In this document: piece by piece, positions 41,416 through 50,019 of the stretch
How positions within the stretch are numbered: the first letter of the stretch is position 1
Layout of the letters: the number at the start of each line of letters is the position of its first letter
Source of the DNA: Betaproteobacteria bacterium
GTDB taxonomy: Bacteria > Pseudomonadota > Gammaproteobacteria > Burkholderiales > Casimicrobiaceae
NCBI GenBank assembly: GCA_013298765.1
Contig: JAAFJA010000010.1
Span: 62,001-126,000, forward strand
Length of the DNA: 64,000 nt
Direction: 5' to 3'
Program-made: the position numbers and the translations under genes
The notes under the pieces: model-generated
The model's database searches: none
Told to the model about the DNA's origin: nothing
Seen by the model: the letters and a program-made list of their open reading frames with translations, nothing else

Positions 41416-42639
41416 TCACTCGTAGCGCAAGCATTCAACCGGTTGCAACTTCGACGCTCTTCGCGCAGGATAGAAGCCGAAGAAAACGCCAATGAAGCCG
41501 CTAAAAAGTGTCGCGATGAGTATCGCGCGAACACCAACGGTGAGCTCAAACATTCCAGTCGCGTTGACCGCAGCGGCAAGGCCCATCGAAATCGCGATCC
41601 CTACGATCCCGCTCACGAGACAAATCGCAATCGCTTCAATCAGGAATTGCCACAGCACATCGCTGGGCCGAGCGCCAATCGCCATGCGAATGCCGATCTC
41701 GCGAGTGCGCTCCGTCACTGAAACAAGCATGATATTCATGATGCCGATCCCGCCAACAACAAGCGACACCGCGCCAATGAAGCCAAGCGCGAAGGCGAGC
41801 CCCTTGCCAATGGCTTCACCTTGCTTGGCGATTTCACCAAAGTTGACCACACGGAAATCGTCGGGATCATCAGCGCGAATTCGGTGCCGATCACGAAGCA
41901 CCTCTTCGATATCACGCACCATTTCGTTCACGCCTTCAGCCGTCTTTGATTGCGCGACGATATAGGCCACGCTTCGTGGCGTCTGCATGCGCACAAGCGA
42001 GACGCGCGCCGTGGAAATTGGCACCAACACGATCTGGCCAACGTCGCCCATGTCGAAGCTCTGCCCCTCGTTGTCCAGCACACCGATCACCTGGAAGCTC
42101 TGATTGTCAATCCGAATAGACTGCCCAATCGGATCGTTTTTGTAGAAGAGTTCCTCTGCGATTTTTTTTCCGAGCACGGCAACCCGCGAAGCGCTCGTTA
42201 CGTCAACCTCAGAAAGACCGATCCCCGCGCCTAAGCGCAAATTGCGGATCACAAACGTTGCCGACGTTGTCCCTTGCACTTGCGCGTTGGCGTTTGTGTT
42301 CCCGTACGCAATTTGCGAGAACGTGTTGAGCACCGGGACCGCGCCCGCGACTGAGCTCAAGCGATTGATCGCCTCAGCATCATCAATGGTGAGCGTTTGC
42401 GTCGTGCCCGTGCGCGCTCGCGCGCCTGGGCTCTTTCGCGTATCGGATTGCACCAGTATCAAGTTACTTCCGAGTACTGCGAGTTGCTTATCGATGAATT
42501 TCTTGATGCCATCACCAATAGCAAGCATGAGCACGACGCTCGCGATGCCAATAATGATGCCAAGCATTGTGAGCATGGTGCGAAGCGGATTCGCAAGCAT
42601 CGCACGAAATGCTTCGGCGAAGATGTGACCGAATTTCAT
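41416..42639 (-). CDS. MacB-type ABC transporter permease
   Basis: A 407-residue protein with the MacB/FtsX architecture: an N-terminal helix (LRTMLTMLGIIIGIASVVLMLAIGDGI), a periplasmic domain of about 220 residues, then three helices beginning at GFIGAVSLVVGGIGIMNIMLVSVTERTREIGIRMAIGA, the FtsX core. It is the permease half of a MacAB-like mechanotransmission exporter; in enteric MacB permease and ATPase are fused, here they are separate genes. It overlaps the ATPase gene by 4 bp. Substrates of such systems include macrolides, peptides and siderophores, and cannot be told here. No TolC-type gene is nearby. Confidence 0.9.
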   Translation of the reverse strand: MKFGHIFAEAFRAMLANPLRTMLTMLGIIIGIASVVLMLAIGDGIKKFIDKQLAVLGSNLILVQSDTRKSPGARARTGTTQTLTIDDAEAINRLSSVAGAVPVLNTFSQIAYGNTNANAQVQGTTSATFVIRNLRLGAGIGLSEVDVTSASRVAVLGKKIAEELFYKNDPIGQSIRIDNQSFQVIGVLDNEGQSFDMGDVGQIVLVPISTARVSLVRMQTPRSVAYIVAQSKTAEGVNEMVRDIEEVLRDRHRIRADDPDDFRVVNFGEIAKQGEAIGKGLAFALGFIGAVSLVVGGIGIMNIMLVSVTERTREIGIRMAIGARPSDVLWQFLIEAIAICLVSGIVGIAISMGLAAAVNATGMFELTVGVRAILIATLFSGFIGVFFGFYPARRASKLQPVECLRYE

Positions 42640-43433
42640 TCAGAAACCTCATTTGCAGGCATACCCAGTTCCTGCTCGCTTTGCTCACTTCGCATTTGCT
42701 GCAACCCAGTTGCGGCGGGCCCGTCGTAGAGCACCAAACCATCCTTAAGCCGTACCAAGCGGCTGGCGTACGCGGCGATATCGGGCTCATGGGTCACCAA
42801 AATGATGCTTTGCTTCGCCTCACGATTCAAGCGTGTGAGCAAGCTCATGATTTCGACGCTTGTTTTGGTGTCGAGGTTTCCCGTTGGCTCATCGGCGAGC
42901 ACAAGCGGCGGATCCGCCACCAGCGCGCGAGCGATGGCGACCCGCTGCTGCTGTCCGCCCGAGAGCTGATTCGGCTGCCGCTGACCGTATTCGCCCAAGC
43001 CCACATTCTCAAGCTGCTGACTCGCACGCCGCCTAGCTTCAGCACGCGAAACGCCCGCGTAAATCAACGGTAGCGCAACGTTGTCTTGAATCGTCATGCG
43101 CTTCAAGAGATTGAAGCTTTGAAATACGAAGCCGATGGTTTTGTTGCGAAGAACCGCAAGCTGAGCCCGGGAAAGCGCACTTACCTGTTTTCCATCTAGA
43201 AGATAGTCACCCCCGCTCGGCGTATCCAGACAGCCGAGAATATTCATAAGCGTCGACTTACCGGAGCCCGACTGCCCCATGATCGCGACAAACTCCCCGC
43301 GCTGCATCGAGAAGTTAACGCCGTGCAGAACAGGCGTGGTCACCAAATTGGTGACGTAGCTCTTTTTTACGTCGATTACATCAATGAGTGCGCGTTGATT
43401 TCCGTCTTGCGTCCGTGTTGAATCCGTCAGCAT
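42636..43433 (-). CDS. MacB-type ABC transporter ATPase
   Basis: A 265-residue protein. ATG 43433 is used; a TTG two codons upstream is also possible. Walker A is GQSGSGKST, the signature LSGGQQQRVAIARAL, Walker B LVLADEPTGNLD and the H-loop VTHEPDIAAYA. This is the LolD/MacB subfamily, with the extra VLHGVNFSMQRGEFVAIMG start and FQSFNLLKRMTIQDNV Q-loop. A C-terminal tail of about 25 residues follows the core. It lies between the adaptor gene (7-bp gap) and the permease gene (4-bp overlap). Confidence 0.92.
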   Translation of the reverse strand: MLTDSTRTQDGNQRALIDVIDVKKSYVTNLVTTPVLHGVNFSMQRGEFVAIMGQSGSGKSTLMNILGCLDTPSGGDYLLDGKQVSALSRAQLAVLRNKTIGFVFQSFNLLKRMTIQDNVALPLIYAGVSRAEARRRASQQLENVGLGEYGQRQPNQLSGGQQQRVAIARALVADPPLVLADEPTGNLDTKTSVEIMSLLTRLNREAKQSIILVTHEPDIAAYASRLVRLKDGLVLYDGPAATGLQQMRSEQSEQELGMPANEVSE

Positions 43434-43439
43434 AGTCAA

Positions 43440-44693
43440 CTACTGCGATTTCGATGGATCGGGAATGAGCGAACGCGTGATGACTTTGTCGCCCGCCTTG
43501 AGCGGCCCTTTGACGATCTCGGTAAATTTCGAGTTAGCGACCCCGATCACTACTTCCAAGGGCACAGCTTCGTTCTCTTCCAGTTTGTAAACACGATACA
43601 GGCGCTCGCCAGATTTGGTGCGAAGGCCTAATTCGTCGGTGTTGTCTACATCTGCTGAAGGTGTGGCTTCCGCTGCTTTCTTTTCATCCTTACCAGCGGC
43701 TTTTGTTGTTTCGCCCTTCAGTCGCTTTTGCATTTGCTGCATAGCGACTTCGAGATCGCTTGGGCGGTATCTCAATGCGGCCGTTGGCACTCGCAAAACA
43801 TCGGTCTTGTTTGATGTGATGATGCGAACCTGCGCAGTAAGCCCCGGTTTCAGCAACTCATCAGGATTGTCGACATCGATCACCACGTTGTAAGTCACAA
43901 CGTTTTGTTGCACGTTGGCGGCAAGGCGAAATTGCCGCACCCGGCCTTCGAAGTCACGCTCAGGAAATGCATCCACCACGAAGCGCGCAGCTTGCCCTTC
44001 TTTGAGTTGCCCAACGTCAGCTTCTGATACGTTGGTATCAATCTGCATTTTCTTCAAGTCGCGTGCGATCTGAAACAAGTTAGGCGTTTGAAAACTTGCA
44101 GCGACTGTTTGCCCTAAGTCAGCAGTGCGTTTAATCACAACGCCGTCGATTGGCGCGCGAATGATGGCGTTATTCAGATCTGCTTTCGCACGATCAAGTT
44201 GTGCTTGATTGACCTGCAATTGCGCGCGCGCGGCGTCGAGCGCCTGGCGAGACTGATCGAGCGTTGCGGCTGAGAGAAAACCCTGTTGAACGAGTTTTTG
44301 GTTTCGCGCGTGGGTTGATTCAGAAAGCGTGAGCTGCGCCCGCGCGGCGCCGAGCGATGCGGTGGCCTGGTTAATCGAAGCTTGAATTAGGGTCGGCTCG
44401 ATTTTCGCGAGCACTTGCCCACGCTTGACAGGCGAATTAAAGTCGACCAACACCTCGCTGATCGTGCCCGACACCTGCGTTCCAATGTTCACGAGTCCCA
44501 CCGGATTGATCGTTCCAGTCGCGGTCACAAACTGAACGATTGATCCCCGATCAACGTCAGCCGTTCGGTACTTCGGCGTTTTATCTTTCGCGCCAGTGAA
44601 CTTTCCTTCGAGTTGTTTCCCCGCGAAGAACAGCGCGGCAAACAAAACGACGAATCCAATCGCGAAGAGGCGACCTTTGGTGAAAACTTTCAT
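43440..44693 (-). CDS. MacA-type periplasmic adaptor (membrane fusion protein)
   Basis: A 417-residue protein starting at ATG 44693, directly giving a membrane anchor (LFAIGFVVLFAALFFAG). A longer frame to 44750 is less likely. The barrel-sandwich hybrid begins VTATGTINPVGLVNIGTQVSG, then a long alpha-hairpin (about 110-180, rich in A, Q, R) and the return lipoyl half ADLNNAIIRAPIDGVVIKR. The beta-barrel and membrane-proximal parts follow, with an alanine/lysine-rich insertion near residue 335-360. It connects the MacB-like pump to an outer membrane channel. First gene of the exporter operon. Confidence 0.92.
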   Translation of the reverse strand: MKVFTKGRLFAIGFVVLFAALFFAGKQLEGKFTGAKDKTPKYRTADVDRGSIVQFVTATGTINPVGLVNIGTQVSGTISEVLVDFNSPVKRGQVLAKIEPTLIQASINQATASLGAARAQLTLSESTHARNQKLVQQGFLSAATLDQSRQALDAARAQLQVNQAQLDRAKADLNNAIIRAPIDGVVIKRTADLGQTVAASFQTPNLFQIARDLKKMQIDTNVSEADVGQLKEGQAARFVVDAFPERDFEGRVRQFRLAANVQQNVVTYNVVIDVDNPDELLKPGLTAQVRIITSNKTDVLRVPTAALRYRPSDLEVAMQQMQKRLKGETTKAAGKDEKKAAEATPSADVDNTDELGLRTKSGERLYRVYKLEENEAVPLEVVIGVANSKFTEIVKGPLKAGDKVITRSLIPDPSKSQ

Positions 44694-44833
44694 GTTCAAG
44701 CGAATTCCGTGCGACAGACAGCATTCTGCACCGAACCCCAAATACTCCACCTCGTTTGCGACGAAGCGCAGGTAAGTGGCATGAAGTAGGCTTGAGCGAC
44801 GATGCCTCGTAGAAGATGAGCGCCGATAAACGA

Positions 44834-44865
44834 AAAAGCCCGCGAGGCTGCAGCCGTCGCGGGCG
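44834..44865 (-). terminator. Rho-independent terminator of the TonB receptor gene
   Basis: On the minus strand GCCCGCGA and TCGCGGGC form a perfect 8-bp G/C stem with an inner GGCTGCAGCC palindrome as loop, followed by TTTTT. It lies about 65 bp after the receptor stop and before the MacA-like gene, so it separates the two transcripts. Confidence 0.85.
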
Positions 44866-44906
44866 GAATAGTGGAGAGACTATCTTGTTCTAGTGACCAA
44901 GGAGAC

Positions 44907-44922
44907 GCCGGATCGCTCCGGC
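44907..44922. other. GCCGGA/TCCGGC hairpin next to the receptor stop
   Basis: A perfect 6-bp stem with a TCGC loop lies 6 bp after the receptor stop codon. It has no T-run. It may protect the 3-prime end or act with the stronger terminator further on. Confidence 0.4.
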
Positions 44923-44928
44923 GCGGCC

Positions 44929-47688
44929 TTAGAACTTGTAGCTAGCACCCAACTGGTAGGTGCGACCGTACTTTGCGTACTCGAGCGGGCGATCCTTCGT
45001 GCCAGCGTACGTGCGATACGCTTCGTCGGTCAGGTTGTTGACCTGGAACACGATGCCCAAGCCCTTCAAGCTACCGCTTGTGAAGTTGTAGCCGACCTGC
45101 GCGTCGAATTGGCTCTCGCCAACCACGTAGCGCAGCGTGCGCGCACCGTTGAAGTTACCGATTTCACCGATGAAGTCAGAACGACGACGATGGTTGATCC
45201 GCGCTTCAAAGCCTGCTTTTTCGTAGTACGCAGTAATGTTGTAGTTGGTCTTCGAAAGGCCTGGAAGACCGATCTCGCCATCGCCCACGCTCGATGCGCT
45301 CTCAGGATCTTTGATCTTGATGTTGCTATCGTTGAAGCTCGCATTCACTTGAACGCCAAAGCCGTCAAGCGTTGGCGAAATCATGCGCAACGGAAGCGAT
45401 GCAGCAAGCTCGATGCCTTGCAATTTGCCGCCTTTGCCGTTGAACGGTGCTTTGTATTCACCTAAATTCGTACGCGGAAGCGGCGGACGGGTGATGCCTT
45501 GAGTGAGTGCAGAGAAATCAAACGTGCGTGATTGCGTATAGATGTAGCTGCGCAAGTCTTTGTAGTAAGCGGCAGCCGCTACGTAAGCGCGGGTACCAAA
45601 ATACTTTTCCCAAGACAGATCAAGCGCATTTGCACGCCACGGGTCTACGCGTGGATTTCCGCCCTCGCCGCCTGGAACGCCTTCGTTGCTGATGCCGAAA
45701 TCAAGACCCGCGCGCATCTGATCGACACGCGGACGAGCGATTTGGCGAGCCGCAGCGAAGCGAATCGTGTGCTCGTTAGGAAGCTGGAACACCAAATTCA
45801 GAGATGGCAGAACATCGGTGTACGTGGTGCCATCGGAGTATGGACGCACTTCTTGGCCCGCAGGTCGCGAGCGGTCAAAGTATTGCGACGACGACGATTG
45901 ATCGGTGTGCTGAAGCTGCAAACCAACGTTACCGCGCAGCACGGCTGAGCCGACTTGTCCGTCAAGCGTACCCTTGAGATAGCCCGTGGTGATCTTCTCG
46001 GTCACGCTCCAAGCCTTTGGAATCAAGTAGTCGAGATTATCGACCGGCTTAAACACCATGTAGCGAGCAACAGCGCCCGGCACGTTCCACGATGGGATCT
46101 TGCCAATGCCTGCAAATCCGAGATCAACCAGGCCATATTGGTATTCGGCACCAATCGGCGTTACACCCTGCGAACCCAAATTGATGCTGCCCTCGGGCTG
46201 ACGCTTCACCTTTTCGCGGTCAGCGTAGTTCAAGCCCACTTCGATATCGCCGAGGTAGTTGCTGAGCATTGCTGGTGCAGCAAAGTTCGCGCTCAGTTTG
46301 AAGCTGGTGAGCTCATCTTTGACCGAAGGCGTCTTCCCATAGCCAGAACCGTAGATCGTGTTTGCGAGGAACAAACGCGCTGGATCTGAATAGTTCTGCG
46401 TTGGCTTAATTTGCGAGAAGCCGTCGCCGCGGAACGTGAGATTCAACACCTCGAACGGCGTGCTCGGTGGAAGCTGCGTGTTGTTTTCGAGGTTGATCTC
46501 TGAGCGCGTTGCTTTTGAATAGGCAACGTCCGCGTTCAGGCTAACGCCACCGAGTTTGAACTTGTTGTTCCAACCAAACGCGTCGATTTTGTCGTCGCGC
46601 GTGTTGTACATGCCGCGAACGAGTGGATATGTACCGGTGAGCGTTCCGCCAGTGAGCGTGCGGTTGCTGTTAACCGTTGGGGTCCACACACACGCAGGGT
46701 TGCAAGGGAAGTTGCCGTTGTACTGGGTGTTAACTTCCCACTGATTGGCGGTGTCCGTCGCCTTCGCTTGCGAGTGGAACAAATCGACAACGCTCGTCCA
46801 CGATTTATTTGGCCGGAATTCGAGCGTCCCCATCAAGCCATCACGCTCGACTTCACCTGTACGACGGAGGGCCTTGATACCGTCGGTAGAGAAGGTGCCA
46901 GCGGGCAAACCAGGACGCGAGTCGGTTTTCCACGGCTCGTAGGTTCCAACTTGATTCTCTTGAATCGGAGATTGCTGGCGGGCGTAGCCAAGCGCAAAGC
47001 CGAAGCGGCGATCTGCCGATTGGTCGATGTAGCTCGCGCTTGCACGATAGCCGCCCGCGCTTGCGTCGGCTGCAGAGCCGAGCGAATTCTGTGTGCCGCG
47101 AACGTTGAACGAAACAACACGATTCGCGAAGTTCAACGGACGCACAGTTTGCATATCAAGCGTGCCAGAAAGGCCCTGACCGACGAGCCCTGCATCCGGT
47201 GTCTTGTAGACGAGCACGCTTGCAAGCAGCTCAGATGGATACTGATCGAACTCAACGCTGCGGTTATCACCCGTGCTCACGAGCTCGCGACCGTTGAGCA
47301 GGCTCGTTGCAAAATCAGGCGAAAGACCGCGAACGCTGATGACTTGAGCGCGGCCCGCGACACGTTGTGCGGCGACACCTGGCAAGCGGGCAATCGATTC
47401 TGCAATCGAGTTATCTGGCAGTTTGCCGATATCTTCCGCAGAGATCGATTCAACGATGTTGTCGGAATTCTTTTTCACCGAGATCGCATCTTCGATCCCT
47501 TTGCGAATACCTGTGACTTGAAGCGTTTCGAGCTTTTGCGGCTCGTCTTTCTTCGGCTCGTTAGCCTGCTGCGCGTAAGCGGCCATCGAACCACTCATCG
47601 CAACGACCGCGACAGCGACGGCAACACGAGATGCTTTGTACTTGAATAGATGCGCAGACGGATTGCCTGCGAGCGTGCGAGTTTCCAA
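44929..47688 (-). CDS. TonB-dependent outer membrane receptor, Xanthomonas/Caulobacter type
   Basis: A 919-residue protein. TTG 47688 is chosen because AAAGGAGG stands just 4 bases upstream; a longer frame from TTG 47709 reads through this site. The signal peptide (KASRVAVAVAVVAMSGSMAAYA) is followed by a plug: LETLQVTGIRKGIEDAIS, IVESISAEDIGKLPDNSIAE, VISVRGLSPDFATSLLNGRE. The barrel ends in YQLGASYKF with terminal Phe. These plug motifs are typical of receptors for sugars such as maltodextrins in Xanthomonas and Caulobacter. Proximity to glucokinases and the alpha-glucan locus, plus a shared upstream motif, supports a malto-oligosaccharide role, which is an inference. Confidence 0.9.
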   Translation of the reverse strand: METRTLAGNPSAHLFKYKASRVAVAVAVVAMSGSMAAYAQQANEPKKDEPQKLETLQVTGIRKGIEDAISVKKNSDNIVESISAEDIGKLPDNSIAESIARLPGVAAQRVAGRAQVISVRGLSPDFATSLLNGRELVSTGDNRSVEFDQYPSELLASVLVYKTPDAGLVGQGLSGTLDMQTVRPLNFANRVVSFNVRGTQNSLGSAADASAGGYRASASYIDQSADRRFGFALGYARQQSPIQENQVGTYEPWKTDSRPGLPAGTFSTDGIKALRRTGEVERDGLMGTLEFRPNKSWTSVVDLFHSQAKATDTANQWEVNTQYNGNFPCNPACVWTPTVNSNRTLTGGTLTGTYPLVRGMYNTRDDKIDAFGWNNKFKLGGVSLNADVAYSKATRSEINLENNTQLPPSTPFEVLNLTFRGDGFSQIKPTQNYSDPARLFLANTIYGSGYGKTPSVKDELTSFKLSANFAAPAMLSNYLGDIEVGLNYADREKVKRQPEGSINLGSQGVTPIGAEYQYGLVDLGFAGIGKIPSWNVPGAVARYMVFKPVDNLDYLIPKAWSVTEKITTGYLKGTLDGQVGSAVLRGNVGLQLQHTDQSSSSQYFDRSRPAGQEVRPYSDGTTYTDVLPSLNLVFQLPNEHTIRFAAARQIARPRVDQMRAGLDFGISNEGVPGGEGGNPRVDPWRANALDLSWEKYFGTRAYVAAAAYYKDLRSYIYTQSRTFDFSALTQGITRPPLPRTNLGEYKAPFNGKGGKLQGIELAASLPLRMISPTLDGFGVQVNASFNDSNIKIKDPESASSVGDGEIGLPGLSKTNYNITAYYEKAGFEARINHRRRSDFIGEIGNFNGARTLRYVVGESQFDAQVGYNFTSGSLKGLGIVFQVNNLTDEAYRTYAGTKDRPLEYAKYGRTYQLGASYKF

Positions 47689-47801
47689 GGTGCCTCCTTT
47701 AGCGTCCAAACCTTAGTCGTCTGGAAGTCCTACGCCCGTACCGTCGGTGTAGCCAAACGACTCATTCCGTAAGAAAACTAAATCACCAGTTGCGTTTTAC
47801 G

Positions 47802-47817
47802 CGTGAGCACACTCACG
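47802..47817. promoter_or_regulatory. 16-bp perfect palindrome upstream of the TonB receptor
   Basis: CGTGAG-CACA-CTCACG lies about 115 bp before the receptor start. It has the size and symmetry of an operator but matches no site I can name. A structural hairpin in the leader is the alternative. Confidence 0.35.
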
Positions 47818-47901
47818 GTGCACTGATGCCTAATTCAAGTGCGATGCTAGCCCACGAGGCGTGCAAGCCTGCCGCCAAGAGACAAGAATTTTGCGTGATC
47901 T

Positions 47902-47914
47902 GTAGTATTGTTAC
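47902..47914 (+). promoter_or_regulatory. Candidate sugar-regulator operator, copy 3
   Basis: GTAGTATTGTTAC differs by one base from the copy at 32985 (read on the minus strand). It lies in the 553-bp divergent gap between the TonB receptor and glucokinase genes. Apart from this motif and the palindrome at 47802, the gap shows only A/T-rich promoter-like sequence around 47990-48035. Confidence 0.5.
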
Positions 47915-48241
47915 AACACAAATATCTGACACTCTATTGCGATGTTGCTGGTAAATGCTCGGGTTAAAAGGCTTGCGATTAAGCCCTCAATTTCGCATTG
48001 ACTGATAGTTAAACTATTGATTTTCCAATAGATAAGCTCGTCAAGCTAAACGGTTAGCAAACAAAATGGGATTGTTTGGCGGTCACGGGCGTGCCGTCCG
48101 CGCTTCACTCAAACTACCTGTACAACACTCAGCACGAGACTCTTCTGACAAATCCTACTGCTCCCATACATCACGGAGATCACACAACTCAGCGATGTTC
48201 TGATATCGTGCGAAGTTGAGGAAAACTACATTGCCAGCGCT

Positions 48242-49261
48242 GTGGACGTGCTTGAAACAAATTCGAAACTAGTTACCCCTGACTTGCACCGCAATGGTGC
48301 AACCTTGGTGGGCGATATTGGTGGGACAAACGCTCGATTTGGGTGGTACGGGCGAGACGGCCACCAGATTACCCGGACCGCAACCTACGCGTGTCGCGAC
48401 CACGATTCGATCGAAGATGCCATCGCGCTCTATCTGAACAGCATGAACGTTGATGCGCCCGCGCGGTTTGCGCTTGGCGTTGCTTCGCCGATTACAAGCG
48501 ACGTTGTGAAGATGACCAACCACCACTGGGTAATCTCAGTGCCGGATTTGAAATCTAGGTTCCGCGTTGGCGACGGCGTGCTCATTAACGATTTTGTCGC
48601 GCTAGCCTCGGCAGTGCCTGCGCTGCGCGCGGAGCATCTGCGGCCGCTCGGGCCACGCATTAGTGGTACGCGCGCGCCGATTGGTGTGCTTGGGCCGGGC
48701 ACAGGGCTCGGCGTCGCCTCACTCGTCCCGGTTGGAGAAAGCGACTACTTGCCCGTTGCGGGCGAGGGTGGGCACGTGACGCTTGCTGCGAGTACCGTTC
48801 GAGAGGCCGATGTTTTGGCGGCGCTACGTGAACAGTATGGTCACGCATCTGCGGAAAGAGCGGTCTCGGGCCCCGGGATTCAGGCGATCTACGAATCTTT
48901 ATTATTAGTCGATAAACAAACAAAACCGCAGTTGAGCCCCGAACAAATTGGACGACTAGCGATAGAGCAGAAAGACCGTTATTGCGTTGAAGCGGTCGAA
49001 TTGCTCACCTCATTCTTGGGTAACGTGGCGGGAAATTTAGCCCTGACGCTCGGTGCTTTTGGCGGAATCTTCATCGGCGGTGGCATCGTCGCCAAACTCG
49101 GCGCTGCCTTCGACGAACGGCTTTTTCGCGAGAAGTTTGAAGACAAAGGCCGATTCGCAAGCTACCTGCAGCGCATTCCAACCCAGCTGATTACGCACGA
49201 AGCACCAGCGCTTCTCGGCGCGGCGATCTATGCCGACCGCACATTCGGGCCAGCGCGCTAA
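48242..49261 (+). CDS. glk: Glucokinase
   Basis: A 339-residue cytosolic enzyme of the ROK-independent (group A) glucokinase family, from GTG 48242 (GTG 48248 also possible). The ATP/sugar motifs are canonical: GDIGGTNARFGWYG, LINDFVALASAVP with the catalytic Asp, GPGTGLGVASLVP, AGEGGHVTLAA with the glucose-binding Glu and His, and FIGGGIVAKLG. It phosphorylates glucose released from maltodextrins. It is divergent from the TonB receptor and followed by an SDR gene and a second, diverged glucokinase fused to a regulator, all in one direction. Confidence 0.95.
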   Translation: MDVLETNSKLVTPDLHRNGATLVGDIGGTNARFGWYGRDGHQITRTATYACRDHDSIEDAIALYLNSMNVDAPARFALGVASPITSDVVKMTNHHWVISVPDLKSRFRVGDGVLINDFVALASAVPALRAEHLRPLGPRISGTRAPIGVLGPGTGLGVASLVPVGESDYLPVAGEGGHVTLAASTVREADVLAALREQYGHASAERAVSGPGIQAIYESLLLVDKQTKPQLSPEQIGRLAIEQKDRYCVEAVELLTSFLGNVAGNLALTLGAFGGIFIGGGIVAKLGAAFDERLFREKFEDKGRFASYLQRIPTQLITHEAPALLGAAIYADRTFGPAR

Positions 49262-49273
49262 AAAGCTCAAGCC

Positions 49274-49993
49274 ATGCTTCGCTACCGATCAGCCCTCATC
49301 ACGGGTGCGTCCCGCGGTCTAGGCAAGGCGCTCGCCCTCAACTTGGCTGCGCGCGGTGTATCGCTCGTTTTAGTGGCTCGGTCTGCGCCCGATCTCAACG
49401 CGCTTCGCGACACGGTTCGCGCGCAACATCCAAACCTCTCAGTAACAACCGCAGCTGCTGACCTGAGCGATCCCAGCGAGCGCGAAGACCTCCTTGATCA
49501 AATTGCAAACGGCACGCTCGCAGCTGAAGTACTGATTAACAATGCGGGCGCTGGAAGTTACAAGCCATTTCTTGAGAGCTCGCGCGAAGAGATCGAACAA
49601 ACCATCGCGCTTAATACAACGGCACCGATGCTGCTCGCGCATGCGATGCTGCCATCGATGCAAAGGGCGCGTTGCGGATACATCATCAACATCGCGTCTG
49701 ATCTAGCGCGGCGGCCGCTGGCAAAAATGGTGGCCTACGTCGCCGCAAAGCACGCGCTACTCGGGTTCTCGCATTCGCTGCTGCGCGAAGCAAAGCCGTT
49801 TGGCATCAAAGTAACCGCTGTCTTGCCGGGGATCATCGATTCCGCGTTTAACGGTAGCGTTGAAGGCAGCAAAGACGTCACCTGGGCGATGAAGCCCAAT
49901 GAGCTTGCAGCGCAAATTTCGGCGCTGCTAGACACGCCCGAACATCTGCTCATCGATGAGCTTGCCGTGCATCCGATGCAGCAAGACTTCTGA
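49274..49993 (+). CDS. Short-chain dehydrogenase/reductase
   Basis: A 239-residue Rossmann enzyme. The NADP-binding loop is TGASRGLGKAL, with R after the second strand (VARSAPD) favouring NADP. LINNAGAG is the structural NAG motif, INIASD carries the catalytic Ser region, and YVAAKHALLGF holds the Tyr-x3-Lys pair. The C-terminal part resembles the SDR type related to DltE/YqjQ-like oxidoreductases. The substrate is unknown. It sits 12 bp after glk and 26 bp before the glucokinase-RpiR fusion, so it is likely part of the same operon. Confidence 0.9.
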   Translation: MLRYRSALITGASRGLGKALALNLAARGVSLVLVARSAPDLNALRDTVRAQHPNLSVTTAAADLSDPSEREDLLDQIANGTLAAEVLINNAGAGSYKPFLESSREEIEQTIALNTTAPMLLAHAMLPSMQRARCGYIINIASDLARRPLAKMVAYVAAKHALLGFSHSLLREAKPFGIKVTAVLPGIIDSAFNGSVEGSKDVTWAMKPNELAAQISALLDTPEHLLIDELAVHPMQQDF

Positions 49994-50019
49994 GAGCTAG
50001 CGCGCATACACTCCGTCGT

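Noticed and set aside
46768-47649. A 293-codon plus-strand frame inside the TonB receptor
   Set aside because: It is antisense to the receptor plug and has no protein-like pattern.
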